A DNA stretch of 64,000 nucleotides from Arion vulgaris (lineage: Eukaryota > Mollusca > Gastropoda > Stylommatophora > Arionidae), in NCBI GenBank assembly GCA_020796225.1, contig CM036764.1:24174233-24238232 (forward strand). The letters are read 5' to 3'. Each line of letters begins with the position of its first letter. Position 1 is the stretch's first letter. The notes below the pieces were generated by a model. The model was not told where the DNA came from. It saw nothing but the letters and a program-made list of their open reading frames with translations, and ran no database searches. The translations under genes were made by a program, and so were the position numbers. This document shows, one piece after another, positions 52,306 to 62,454 of this stretch.

Positions 52306-52750
52306 ATCATACTATCAAATGCTTCAATGAATTATGGGATTATTTTGTTTTCTCAAGGATTCTAGTCTTGTTATTGATAGAGCATCTTCGGTTCATAACA
52401 GAGCCTAGGCAGACCCAATTTTCTCATTGTCTTACTTATATAACGCCGACACCCTTAAAGAATGTGTTATGGTAACACTTATATAACTCGTTCTCTTAAT
52501 TCTGGGAAGATATCATACTACTGATCTGTTCTCTTATCTTAACTTTGTGCTGGTGTCCTTCAACTTTTGAGGGAGTTGACGTCATCCCAGATACGCCATC
52601 TCGTCTTGGAACGAATGTGTGATAACTACTTTCTTACTCACGTGTCATTGCCGATAGAATACACTAGAACACACTAGAAGCAAACTCTCGGTTCCTGATG
52701 CATCCAAAATATTTCATTCTTTCCATTCGCTTGAAATATTTTCCATATGT
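52306..52750. other. No recognised feature
   Basis: No gene or repeat recognised. Confidence 0.4.
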
Positions 52751-52754
52751 TCAA

Positions 52755-53012
52755 CGTTGCCCCGTGTGTTGTCGAGGCTCGCATAGGGAGCAAAGAATTG
52801 TAACACTGTGGCCTACAAACATGTCGTAAGAGGCGACTGAGGTAGGGCCTAGGAAGCTACCTAGTAAATAAAAGCGTCTCAAAAATAGGATGTGCTGGTC
52901 TACTTGCAGGCGCATAACTGGTACAACGTACAATCGCTCTTAGACTATGATCACATACAAATCACAAAGAGTGGTTAACAAGTGGTCGATCGAAGAAGAG
53001 GAAGAAGAAAGT
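52755..53012 (+). mobile_element. SINE-6a, sense copy with GAA tail
   Basis: CCCGTGTGTTGTCGAGGCTC, ATGTCGTAAGAGGCGACTGA, GTAGGGCCTAGGAAGCTACC, GCGCATAACTGGTACAACG and AATCACAAAGAGTGG, with a GAAGAAGAGGAAGAAGAAAG tail. Confidence 0.85.
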
Positions 53013-53084
53013 ATAAACTTCACTGTCTTTTATAGCTTACACAGAGCTCCGTGTAGTTTTCTGTCCAGTGTTGTTTCATTAGGT

Positions 53085-53250
53085 TAGTGTGTTCGCCTGC
53101 CTCAGTATATCATATTTAGGGCAGTCTTGAAGTATGTGCTCTGCAGTCTGATGTGCCCGTCCCCATGTACATAAGACAGAATTGCTAATCTTAAATTTTT
53201 TTATACATGTGGCTGCGGATATACAGGCTGCATATGAAACAATTCCTAGA
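53085..53250 (-). pseudogene. RNase H-type LINE C-terminal fragment (RH-B)
   Basis: Minus-strand text reads KISNSVLCTWGRAHQTAEHI and LQDCPKYDILRQANTLT before a stop. It holds the C-x-W-G and EHILQDCP knuckle motif of the RH-B family. Confidence 0.65.
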
Positions 53251-53674
53251 TAGGCTCTAAGACACTACACGTATTACGTGTACAACGAATTAGAACTACG
53301 CAATAACGTAGAAATATCACAAAAGAAGACGGAGACCACTCCTTGCCAAGAACACCCTAACAACTATCAGCATGCTAAAGCAGTAAAAATATGTTCAGAC
53401 TATGTTTATTCAGTACACGCGTGTTATTAAAGATTAAAAACTGTCAGGGAAAGTTTGTGACCAGATAATGCATTGGTGATAAGGAAGCTGTTAATACCTT
53501 GCTAACCGGATTATAACTATATTTTTTTTTTAAAACATAATCTTCAACAGAACCAATGTCTCGCGGTCACGGACACATTTTATGTCAATAAGTAAATGTG
53601 AATATAGCTTGATGTTTTCAACAGTGCAGTCTGGATGGCCTTAAGGTTGTACGTAAATGAACTCATTTTGATCA
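53251..53674. other. No recognised feature
   Basis: No gene or repeat recognised. Confidence 0.4.
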
Positions 53675-53814
53675 TTAACACATTCAGCATTGTGAGTCGT
53701 TGTACAGGCTATCTGTATTTATTTAAGATGATGTAAACCAGTATATTAGCTAAGTCAGTAAACACTGCACAGTAAATGCGTCCGGAGGGAAAAAATAAAG
53801 GAGCGAAAGGGTTA
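53675..53814. mobile_element. TTAA-type MITE, copy 3
   Basis: It runs from TTAACACATTCAGCATTG to GGAGCGAAAGGGTTAG. It shares TTTAAGATGATG, ACCAGTAT and TGCGTCCGGAGG with copy 1. Length is 140 bp. Confidence 0.65.
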
Positions 53815-53892
53815 GTATGAAGTGTAATAAAAATAATGAGAAACGTAAGAAGAAAGACACGAGAAACATGCTGACCAGTTTAATGGTAATTA

Positions 53893-54435
53893 GAATATAT
53901 ATACAAGGTAGTGACCTACCAGCTGGCACCATTACTACAACACCCAAAGATCAAGATGGAAGTGAAAAGATAGTTTATAAAAAGTATTTTCCTATCAACA
54001 CTTTGTTACCAGTGCCAAACTTGGTCTCTTACAGCAACACATCACAGAAAGCTCACCACGTGTGAAATGAAATGCTTGAGGAAGGCAGTGGGAGTCACCA
54101 GGAAAGACAGACTACGAAATGAGGACATCAGAAGCAGAGTGGGCATAACTTCATGCACCGAATACATCGAAAGACAACAAATTGGACATTTAATGAGAAT
54201 GAAATACAACCAACCACCAATAACAGCATACAATAAAAAGAGATCGGGTACTAGAGCTAAGGGAAGACCAAGAAAAAGATGGAAGACAATATCAAGACCG
54301 CACTACACAAACACGGATATAACACAAGGACGACTCATTTAGCCCTAGAGCGCAAATTAAAGCTCCCATCCCTACGCTTAACGGCAAGAGGGGACAGCCA
54401 ACTACATCTTCCACCTGGGAATAGACAATAGACAA
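53893..54435 (+). pseudogene. LINE R-d C-terminal region, second plus copy
   Basis: Frames read LAPLLQHPKIKMEVKR-like text with slips, then PTLCYQCQTW-type text, KCLRKAVGVTRKDRLRNEDI, RSRVGITSCTEYIERQQIGH, LMRMKYNQPPITAYNKK and RAKGRPRKRWKTI. It aligns closely with 40810-41345 and carries the same 3' end, ACCTGGGAATAGACAATAG. Confidence 0.8.
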
Positions 54436-54542
54436 TACAATGACTAACATACCGGGAGAGGTCTTATTCTTAACCTATGCATCTCATTAATAAAACAAAG
54501 TGATATAACAAGACAGAAGATATAAAGTCCTAGTTTGCTAGA

Positions 54543-54858
54543 ATTACAATACTAATACTAACACTTTACAGATTACACTATGACATTAGGAAATCCGTGC
54601 AAACATAATACTAATACTAACACTTTACAGATTACACTATGACATCAGGAAATCCGTGCAAACATAATACTAATACTAACACTTTACAGATTACACTATG
54701 ACATCAGGAAATCCGTGCAAACATAATACTAATACTAACACTTTACAGATTACACTATGACATCAGGAAATCCGTGCAAACATAATACTAATACTAACAC
54801 TTTACAGATTACACTATGACATCAGGAAATCCGTGCAAACATAATACTAATACTATGA
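54543..54858. repeat. 59-bp minisatellite, about 5 copies
   Basis: The unit is CATAATACTAATACTAACAC, TTTACAGATTACACTATGAC, ATCAGGAAATCCGTGCAAA. One isolated partial unit is at 58391-58433. Confidence 0.95.
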
Positions 54859-54869
54859 TCACAAGAGGA

Positions 54870-55610
54870 ATACACTTTCAGTTCTAGACAAATCTACAAT
54901 CTCCATTTCCAATTCTAGATAAATCTTCATTTCCAATTCTAGATAAATCTACGTCTTCATTTCCAATTCTAGATAAATCTACATTTCCAATTCTAGATAA
55001 ATCTACATTTCCAATTCTAGATAAATCTACATTTCCAATTCTAGATAAATTTACGTCTTCATTTCCAATTCTAGATACATCTACTCACATTTCTAATTCT
55101 AGATAAATCTACTCCCATTTCCAATTCTAGATAAATCTTCATTTCCAGTTCTAGATAAATCTCAATTTCCAGTTCTAGATAAATAAATCTCAATTTCCAG
55201 TTCTAGATAAATCTCAATTTCCAGTTCTAGATAAATCTCCGTTTTCTTTTACAGTTCTAGATAAATCTCCTTTTACAGTTCTAGATAAATCTCATTTTAT
55301 AGTTCTAGATAAATCTCATTTTATAGTTCTAGATAAATCTCATTTTACAGTTTTAGATAAATCTCATTTTACAGTTCTAGATAAATCTCATTTTATAGTT
55401 CTAGATAAATCTCATTTTACAGTTTTAGATAAATCTCATTTTACAGTTCTAGATAAATCTCATTTTACAGTTCTAGATGAATCTCATTTTACAGTTCCAG
55501 ATAAATCTCATTTTACAGTTTTAGATATATCTCATTTTACAGTTGTAGATAAATCTACATTTCCTGTTCTAAATAAATCTACATGTTAACTTGCAGTTCT
55601 AGACAATAAA
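54870..55610. repeat. Variable minisatellite around TTCTAGATAAATCT
   Basis: About 30 copies of TTCTAGATAAATCT separated by 4-16 bp of CATTTTACAG, CATTTCCAA or ACGTCTTCATTTCCAA. The unit length changes along the array; the middle part (55260-55550) is a regular 24-bp unit. Confidence 0.92.
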
Positions 55611-55825
55611 TCTACGTCTGAATTTATTGTGCGTCACCAGCAAACCACTCCTATATAACGCTAACATTTCCTCTTTGACTCTACTTACGACTTAGATAAC
55701 ACAAAGTGCCTTAAAAACCTGATAATATGCCGCGTCCCTGGAACGCTTGTTATTTTTGTCACCCTGACTTCTATACCGATTGTTTACCTGTACAAAGTAG
55801 TGTTACATTCTGTTTCTCTTTATAG

Positions 55826-55998
55826 ATCCTGTTCGATCCCTCTTGACCCGTCAACCAGGTCACAAACCTGGTAGCGCTATTTTCATTGGCAGTAACATGA
55901 ATACATGTGCGATACTAATTATTATGCACCGCCATTGCTATCAGCTGATTCAGTCTGTGTCAAACGCTAGTTTTTGTGCACACTTCATTTACACAACC
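55826..55998 (+). CDS. Speculative second exon in phase with the exon at 41790
   Basis: A good acceptor (TTCTGTTTCTCTTTATAG, ending at 55825) is followed by sequence that, read in phase 1, stays open for 57 codons until TGA at 55999: PVRSLLTRQPGHKPGSAIFI, GSNMNTCAILIIMHRHCYQ, then SNASFCAHFIYTT. Joined to ENEK the junction codon would be GAT. No homology is recognised, an internal donor could end the exon earlier (for example CAG|GTCACA or GCA|GTAACA), and the intron would be about 13.9 kb. A chance open stretch of this length is quite possible. Confidence 0.2.
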
Positions 55999-56189
55999 TG
56001 AAAGTGAACAAATAGCAACGAGCCTACCGGATGATATGGCTGAAAGGAGGAGCACACTCAGTGCTTTAAAACGTTTATACCTTCATATTTTTAAGCGTTT
56101 TCAAAATAGATATACGGAAACATCAAGGTTGGGTTATTAGGTTCATAATAGCAGCTGCGTTGTAGAAAGTGAATTGCAGGATATGTTTA

Positions 56190-56427
56190 AAAGCCGAAAG
56201 ATTGACTTCATTGCACCGGGTTTTACCCCATTTGGCTCCGTCCTCTCCGCAGAAATGGCACGCCACTTGCCGAGAGTATTGCACAAAGCACGAACTCCGT
56301 AGCTCCGGCAACAATCCTAGGGATCTCTGGAAATATTGCACTCGCGAACAGAAGGCCGTGGTCCGGATTCGAACCCACGACCTTCGACTCGCAAGGCAAA
56401 GGGCTTAACCACTCAGCCACAGATACC
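56190..56427 (-). mobile_element. tRNA-Leu/Ser-like SINE-4, full copy
   Basis: On the minus strand the head reads GGGGTATCTGTGGCTGAGTG, TTAAGCCCTTTGCCTTGCG and a perfect B box GGTTCGAATCC. The A box TGGCTGAGTGG and the long variable-arm-like gap resemble class II tRNAs (Leu or Ser). The body runs through CCTAGGATTGTTGCCGGAGC to AAACCCGGTGCAATGAAGTC. It is not a tRNA gene: the acceptor stem does not close and the B box is followed by SINE body. Confidence 0.8.
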
Positions 56428-56439
56428 CCAAATATATGT

Positions 56440-56492
<53 letters not shown>
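56428..56492. repeat. TA microsatellite
   Basis: A pure run of about 25 TA units just beyond the SINE-4 head. Confidence 0.95.
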
Positions 56493-56494
<2 letters not shown>

Positions 56495-56504
56495 CAGGAT
56501 ATGT

Positions 56505-56595
56505 ACAAAGTAGAGGTGAAGATACCTTTTAATACCATGTGGTATATTGGGAAATACGATGTTAGGCCTGTATGTTTTCTTTGACAATTCATCAG
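56505..56595 (-). mobile_element. SINE-2 3' end
   Basis: The plus strand reads GATACCTTTTAATACCATG, TGGTATATTGGG and GATGTTAGGCCTGTATG, matching 7310-7370. Confidence 0.6.
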
Positions 56596-56634
56596 AAAAG
56601 GTTAAAAATAAAATTAACACAACATATCTTCACT

Positions 56635-56725
56635 ATCTTATAAATTACTTCGGTGACCCTCGCTGGTGCTACGGTGTTCGTGCACTGCCGCTGAGATCTT
56701 CCTGTGTAAAAAATACCGAAGTGAA
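56635..56725 (+). mobile_element. SINE-1 fragment
   Basis: TCGGTGACCCTCGCTGGTGC, GTGTTCGTGCACTGCCGCTG and AGATCTTCCTGTGTAAAAAA. It is truncated before the end. Confidence 0.7.
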
Positions 56726-56794
56726 ATGATGCCCCCTCCCCCTCTTTCCCCTTATACGTTAAGTAGTTTGTCATTGCTTTCTGTACGGTGTGGT

Positions 56795-56915
56795 ATATTT
56801 TTACCGTTCGAAAAAATCCCACGGAAACGAATTTGCTTCCAAACTGCCCGCCGCTGAGTTTGAACCAGGTACGCTTGGGTTGTGATCGTGCTCACTACCG
56901 CTTAAGCTACAGATT
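56795..56915 (-). mobile_element. tRNA-like SINE head
   Basis: The minus strand reads GTAGCTTAAGCGGTAGTGAG and then GTACCTGGTTCAAACTCAGC, giving an A-box-like and a B-box-like motif about 40 bp apart. It is probably a further SINE family or a diverged SINE-1 head in inverse orientation. Confidence 0.45.
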
Positions 56916-56959
56916 AGAAATGATTACAAATAAAATTCCTACAGTATATCTTCAAAATT

Positions 56960-57078
56960 AAATCGGTGACCCTCAGCGTTGCTACGGAGTTCGTGCACTG
57001 CCGCTGAGATCTTCCTGTGTAAAAAAGAGATTGGAGCACACATGGTTAGTTACCGAAGTGGAGTGATGATGCCCTCCC
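56960..57078 (+). mobile_element. SINE-1 3' end
   Basis: ATCGGTGACCCTCAGCGTTG, AGTTCGTGCACTGCCGCTG, AGATTGGAGCACACATGG and GATGATGCCCT. The ATCA tail is lost. Confidence 0.75.
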
Positions 57079-57079
57079 C

Positions 57080-57471
57080 CTTAAACATGAATTTTGGTTT
57101 TTCCTTCTGAGCTGGTCGGTCTTATGTTGCCGAGGGCCACGAATCAATCTTATTTGTGGAGACGGCACTATTCTGACATATGCATGAGATAATCAGAGTT
57201 TTATCATATTTGTAATTGGTGCTTATAAAATGATGTTATCAGGCCGACGAGAAAGCGTACTTACAGGTTCGATTAAAAAAAAAAGGTGATGGATTTGATG
57301 TCAAGTTGAGGTAGAATATTGACAATAAAAAGATGGACTGGCGCATGTATTTGTCGTTAACTAGTCTATATATAAATGCAAATATTTGATAGATTGATGG
57401 ATCGATAATTTAAATGAGATGCACACATACATAATTTATAATATTATTGATTATGCCGTAATTTCTTCTTC
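57080..57471. other. No recognised feature
   Basis: Nothing recognised. Confidence 0.4.
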
Positions 57472-57845
57472 TAACGCTCCTATCGACCACTTGTTAACCG
57501 ATCTTTGTGGGTTGAGGGTCTACACGGGAAACATAGAATAGGATTACTGCAACCTACAATGCATGTTGCAAGAGGCGACTGATGTAGGACCTAGATAAGC
57601 TACCCTCATCATCATCAAATAGCTTGTCCTGAGCAGACCTTTGCCACCCAAATAGGACCTAGGAAGCTACTCTAGTAAATAAAAAGCGTAGCAGAAATCA
57701 GATGTGCTCGCCTACTAGTAGGCGCGTAACTAGCACAACGTACAATCGCTCTTAAGTTCAGATCACATACAAATCACACAGAGTGGTTAAAAAATGGTCG
57801 ATATGGAGCGTTCCAAGAAGAAAAAGAAGAAGAAGAAGTAGGGAA
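57472..57845 (+). mobile_element. SINE-6a with inverted 3' piece and a tiny LINE insert
   Basis: From 57515 the sense strand reads ACACGGGAAACATAGAATAG, GCATGTTGCAAGAGGCGACT, GTAGGACCTAGATAAGCTAC, then after an insert AGGACCTAGGAAGCTACTCT, TAGGCGCGTAACTAGCACAA and a GAAGAAGAAGAAG tail. The insert (about 57603-57644) is antisense LINE R-f end with a CATCATCAT tail (CAAATAGCTTGTCCTGAGC, as at 26424). The AGGACCTAG block repeats on both sides of it. At 57472-57515 an inverted SINE-6a 3' end (CTTCTTCT, ATCGACCACTTGTTAACC) abuts head to head. Confidence 0.65.
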
Positions 57846-57974
57846 TACGGTCAAAAAACGCGAGAAAGTGTGAAATAGTTTTGTGAGTGATTTACCAAAA
57901 TAACATATATTTTGCGAAGAATAATATAGATAACTGACAATAACTAAACAATTAATACGAACATTGAATACGAA

Positions 57975-58318
57975 CATTGAATACGAACATTGGAAGCCAC
58001 AGAAGAATGTTGAAAATTCCATAGACAGTGAAGAAAACAAATGAGGAGGTTTTAAATCAGGCATGCACAGAAAGAAACCGTATCAAAAGAATAAGAATCA
58101 GACAATCAAGGTTCTTCGGGCATATAATGCGAAGAGAAGGTTTAGAACATTTGGTAACAACAGGTAAAATTCAGGGAAGAACAGATCGCGGAAGACAGAG
58201 GGAGAAGATGCTGGATGGCCTTACATCATGGTTCGACACAAGATCGACGTCAGAACTGATTACATGCACCAAGCAGAGAGAGAGAGAGACATGATCGCCT
58301 ACGCCGGTAGGCATGACA
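57975..58318 (+). pseudogene. LINE R-c C-terminal end
   Basis: RRMLKIP, then TNEEVLNQACTERNRIKRIR, RQSRFFGHIMRREGLEHLV, GRTDRGRQREKMLDGLTSW, FDTRSTSELITCTKQRERE and a TTGATTGATTGA tail. Open over 88 codons; a short GA run replaces part of the normal DRDLWR segment, as at 24954. Confidence 0.8.
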
Positions 58319-58390
58319 CTTGATTGATTGAATATAGATAAGTCCTGCAGCCTGCAATAACGAGAGGGAACTTAGTTCAGTCTTCACTTT

Positions 58391-58433
58391 TACAGATTAC
58401 ACTATGACATCAGGAAATCCGTGCAAACATAAG
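58391..58433. repeat. Isolated partial 59-bp unit
   Basis: TTTACAGATTACACTATGAC and ATCAGGAAATCCGTGCAAAC occur once here, identical to the array 3.5 kb upstream. Confidence 0.9.
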
Positions 58434-58587
58434 CCTATATTTTTCTCTGAAAGAAAGGATGTTTGCGGCATAAACCGACTTGGAGATAGGATTATATAGA
58501 CCTGCTCTAGTATATGTGTTTAGTGATTGAGAAACACCTTTCAATATAATTACATTTCAAGTTACTGTACTTTTACTGTTTACATCT

Positions 58588-58735
58588 TCGAGAGGATATC
58601 AGATCAGGGTATTAGAGTCAAGGGAAGACCAAGATAGATAAACAATATCAAGACCACACTAAATAAACACGAATCTCCCACCCCTACGATTAACGGCAAG
58701 AGTGTGCAACCAATTTCATTATCCACCTGGGGAAA
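58588..58735 (+). pseudogene. LINE R-d extreme 3' end seeding a GATA array
   Basis: GTATTAGAGTCAAGGGAAG, ACAATATCAAGACCACAC, GATTAACGGCAAGAGTG and CCACCTGGGGAAAGACAATA match 54248-54430. The last ATAG of the LINE tail passes directly into the GATA tract. Confidence 0.75.
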
Positions 58736-59120
58736 GACAATAGATAGATAGATAGATAGATAGATAGATGAATGATAGATAGATAGATAGATGAATGATA
58801 GATAGATAGATGAATGATAGATATATAGATGAATGATAGATAGATAGATGAATGATAGATAGATAGATGAATGATAGATAGATAGATAGATGAATGATAG
58901 ATAGATAGATAGATATATGATAGATAAAATAGATAGATAAATAGATGATAGATAGATGATAGATATATAGATAGACAGATAGACAGATAGATAGATGATA
59001 GATAGATAGATAGATGATAGATAGATAGATGAAAGATGGTAGATAGATTAGATAGATTATTTGGTCTATAGATGATAGATAGGTAGATGATAGATAAATG
59101 ATAGATAGATAGATTGATCT
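58736..59120. repeat. GATA tetranucleotide tract with GATGAATGATA higher-order pattern
   Basis: Runs of GATA are punctuated by GATGAAT roughly every 25-35 bp on the left and become irregular on the right. Confidence 0.95.
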
Positions 59121-59381
59121 TCGAGGAACTTTGAGTTTTCTATGTTCTGCTCTTATCTCTCAGGAAGTGTAGTCGGTGCTTTTAAATCTAGGTTGATGGA
59201 TCTTATGCGAATCATTCTGATGGGGTATGTTTGCATAGATTTCTCTCAAATCTCAGAGCGCTGCTTGACTCAATGTTGATGTTAGTGTATGGGCATAATC
59301 TGAATATCCTTCTTCTATTCTAGAGGAGAGCTAGGTAGAGAGACAACATGTATGAGACATCGTAGTACTTTACCAAGTAAA

Positions 59382-59815
59382 TGATTGATTGATAGGACCA
59401 TCATCATTGCACTTTGTTGAGTAACCATGTGTGCTCCGATCTCTTTCTGACACACGAAAATCACAACTGCAGTCCACGAACTATGTAGCACCGGCGAGGG
59501 TCCACGATGTAATTTTGAAGATAGTGAAGATATTTTGTAGGAATAAAAAAAAAAATGTTCTAATGAATTTTGCTCGGGCAGCGGCTTTCCAGCCTGCTCT
59601 TCTCGATTTCGAACTGCCAAGGATTCTTTTACTTGCTCAACTTCAACACGGGACCTACATTTCGAACTGCCAAAGGTTCTTTTACTTGCTCAAATTAAAC
59701 ACGCAACCTACGTTTTATGGACAAATTATTCCCATTGCTCCACGAGGGAGCGAACCGGTTACCTTTCGCACAAGAGGCAAGCACCTAACCTCTATGCTAC
59801 AGAGACCTCCACCAA
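59382..59815 (-). mobile_element. SINE-1, full-length reference copy
   Basis: Minus strand: head GGTCTCTGTAGCATAGAGG with an A box (TAGCATAGAGG), then a B box (GGTTCGCTCCC). The body continues through GTTCGAAATCGAGAAGAGCA and GGCTGGAAAGCCGCTGCCC, then CGTGGACCCTCGCCGGTGC and GATCGGAGCACACATGG, to an ATCAATCAATCA tail. A 30-bp piece of the body is duplicated at 59614-59690. Confidence 0.85.
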
Positions 59816-60044
59816 GTAAATGAACAGCTCATCAACCTACACAAACACTTTTATGTTATCCTTGAATACAGCAGTGGCTTATACTCTACAGGCATACTGA
59901 AGGGAAAAGGGTTGATTCTCTCACAGCAGGTATGTCCTCATGTCTCTGGCTCGCCCTCATGTCTCTGGCTCGCCCCGAATACGGTGATAATCATGTTGAT
60001 GTTAGGTATTATTGTTCAATTAAATATTTGTTATTTTTTCGGTT
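59816..60044. other. No recognised feature
   Basis: One short direct repeat (CTCATGTCTCTGGCTCGCC twice at 59936-59973). Confidence 0.5.
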
Positions 60045-60240
60045 AGCGACATTATAGTTCACTTCACGAAAGTCGGTGTGCATCGACATTATAGTTCACT
60101 TCACATTGGTATGTCGTCTTTGTTTGTATGGACGTTAAAATTCACCTCTCGTTGGTATGTCGTCTTTATTTGCAGCATTATAGTTCACTTCACGTTGGTA
60201 TGTCGTCTTGGTCTGCCCCAACTTTATGGCCCACTTCACG
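60045..60240. repeat. Decayed tandem repeat around TATAGTTCACTTCAC
   Basis: GACATTATAGTTCACTTCAC and TTGGTATGTCGTCTT recur about every 50-60 bp. The same motif returns at 61150-61262 on the other side of a LINE, so one array was probably split. Confidence 0.7.
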
Positions 60241-60321
60241 TGTGTCAATCTTAATTGCTTCTTCTTTGGTCGTCACACTGCTACCGGGTTGTTTCCAGTG
60301 TCGTCACACTGCTACCGGGTT

Positions 60322-61140
60322 GTTGCTCAGTGTTGTGGTTTTCTGTTTTTGTCTTGCGCTGTTCTGGTGGCTTGTGTGATTGTTATTTTTGCTCTTTCAC
60401 AGGATTCTGCTACGCCATCTAACCATCTTTTCCGTGGTCTTCCTCTTGCCTTCTTTCCGATGTTCTGTCGTAGAAGACTCTGTATACTGTGGAGTTTGGA
60501 TGCATTCTTATTAAGTGGCCAAACCACTTCATTCTTTGTTTATCTATGTAATTCAAGCAAGATTTGGTGCCAACTTTCTTTCTTATGCTGATGTTGGTGA
60601 CTTTTGTCTTTTCTGGTGTTGTTGGTAACGTTTCGCAGGCAACGCATTTCACATGTAGTTATTTTTTGTGACTGCGCTTTGCTCAATGTCCATGCTTAGT
60701 TCTTGTAACACAAAGTAGGTATAAAAATGCTGTTGATCATCTGTTGCTTAGCTGCCTGTGAAATTTTTGGGTGCCTTAACAATGGTGCTAGCTGGTAGGT
60801 TACAGCATTTCCTTTTTGCATTCTAGCCTCTATCTCTCTATCTAGTCTTCCGTCTTCTGTGAATATGCTTCCTAAGTATTTGAATTCTTTCCCTTGGTTT
60901 ATTTTAGTCCATTGACATGGATGTCTAGTTGATTATGTTTTCTTCCCATATTCATTATTTCTGTTTTAGTGTTGTTCATTTTCATGTCATAATTTATACA
61001 ATTTTGGTTCAAGGTGTCAATATGATGTTGTAGATCTTGTTCATTTTGATGTATCAGGCACTGATCATCTGCAAACAGCAGTTCATTTATTTCATCATTT
61101 TCTGAATTGGACTCTTGAGTTATTTTATTGCTTGCAAGGA
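60322..61140 (-). pseudogene. LINE R-d reverse transcriptase, catalytic box to C-terminus
   Basis: Minus-strand frames give a nearly continuous protein: ELLFADDQCLIHQNEQDLQH, LNQNCINYDMKMNNTKTEI, FKYLGSIFTEDGRLDREIEA, QKGNAVTYQLAPLLRHPKI, then FIPTLCYKN, KCVACETLP-type text, KKVGTKSCLNYIDKQRMKWF and KARGRPRKRWLDGVAESCER. FADD is intact and YLGS-x-F-x-x-D-G follows it as in active LINEs. It is truncated upstream of the catalytic box and has a few frameshifts and stops. It splits the repeat at 60045/61150. Confidence 0.82.
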
Positions 61141-61149
61141 CATTATTTG

Positions 61150-61262
61150 CTCACTTCACGATGGCTACACTTTCTTGATGTACATCGACACTATAGTTCA
61201 CTTCACATTAGTATGTCGTCTTGCTGTGATGCACCGACATACTGATTCACTTTACGCGGCTT
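61150..61262. repeat. Continuation of the TATAGTTCACTTCAC repeat
   Basis: GACACTATAGTTCACTTCAC and TTAGTATGTCGTCTTGC match the array at 60045. Confidence 0.7.
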
Positions 61263-61496
61263 GTTATTCATAAGAGATTAAATTTATGATATCCATTGCC
61301 ACATCTCGTTGTTTTTGCTATCTCATATTATTAGCAGCTTCATTGCGTGCGCCTTCTGTCATATCCCATCGGGATTACCTACTGAAAAAATGAGATTTCA
61401 TTGCTAGCTTATACATGTGGAAATTGAAATTGTATTCTTATGTGTCAAATACAAGAAACAATGAATTAACATGTTATCTACTTACAGCTGTGACTG

Positions 61497-61985
61497 CATC
61501 AGTTATCTGTTATATATATGAGGACTATACTCAGTTATCTGTTATATATATATGAGGACTATACTCAGTTATCTGTTATATATATGAGGACTATACTCAT
61601 CTGTTATATATATGAGGACTATACTCAGTTATCTGTTATATATAGTTAGTTAGTTTGTTCCTTTCGTGCCAAAGGCGGCACATAGGGCAGAGGTTTTAGA
61701 TCTCCATGTGATACGGTTCTTTGCTAGCAGTTGGAGATCTTGTATGGTTTTACATCCCAATAGTTTACTTTCTTGTTGGATGGTTCTTCGAAGAGTGGTC
61801 TTTGGTCTTCCACGTTTTCTTTTCCCAACTGGTGACCACATAAGGACTTGTCGATTTAATCTCTTTTCATCTGATCTAAGAACATGACCTAAATATTTCC
61901 ACCTTCGTTTCCTTATAATATTTGACACGGGTTGTTGTCTGTTATATATATGAGGACTATATTCAGTTATCAGTTATATGAGGAC
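61497..61985. repeat. Minisatellite CTCAGTTATCTGTTATATATATGAGGACTATA split by a LINE
   Basis: Four or five copies of CAGTTATCTGTTATATATAT plus GAGGACTATACT lie at 61497-61645, and one and a half copies at 61938-61985. The LINE end at 61645-61930 sits between them. Confidence 0.9.
61645..61930 (-). pseudogene. LINE R-e C-terminal end, long open frame
   Basis: A 92-codon minus-strand frame reads NIIRKRRWKYLGHVLRSDEK, RLNRQVLMWSPVGKRKRGRP, LRRTIQQESKLLGCKTIQDL, LAKNRITWRSKTSALCAAFG and TKGTN, then stops, with a TAACTAACTAAC-type tail. This is the complete C-terminal tail of a common invertebrate LINE. Its intactness suggests a young insertion. Confidence 0.85.
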
Positions 61986-62295
61986 TATCATCATAGCACT
62001 TCGAACATGTCCATAGGTGCTCCAATCTCCGCCTCAGTATATCCACCACCGTCCAGTGGTCCAACATGCCAGTTCGATGTTGATTAATCAATCTCTTTGC
62101 ATATTTAGTATGTCGTTCTTTTCGGGTTGCACCAATATTATTGACACCTATCTCTCTCAACCTGTTCATCGAGTGGGATTCACAGCCCTGAAATTCCTCT
62201 GTTTGGAAAGACTCCCCCAATGCGTGAAGAATGTCATTTCGATCCCTGGCAGCTCCTTCTGATATTGTAGCCAAGCCAGCCAATTGTGACTGCAT
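61979..62295 (-). pseudogene. RH-A type LINE C-terminal region, open frame
   Basis: A 110-codon minus-strand frame reads MQSQLAGLATISEGAARDRN, ILHALGESFQTEEF, SMNRLREIGVNNIGATRKER, KRLINQHRTGMLDHWTVVDI and RRRLEHLWTCSKCYDDSPH. It follows RNase H in this family and ends in the C-x2-C knuckle. The RNase H domain itself is missing. Confidence 0.7.
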
Positions 62296-62454
62296 ATTTC
62301 ATGAGAATATTTCACAGACAGCAACATACATTTGAAGAGAATTTAGCTCAAGTGAACTATTCCACCTAAACTGTGCTGCATGTGTTATAAGAGTTTGCTC
62401 TCGAAGATCTTTATAAACTACATTATACATGTAGATACTTTCTACATTATTATT

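Noticed and set aside
56335..56427. Functional tRNA-Leu or tRNA-Ser gene
   Set aside because: The A and B boxes are good, but no acceptor stem closes and the head continues into a SINE body shared with 52175.
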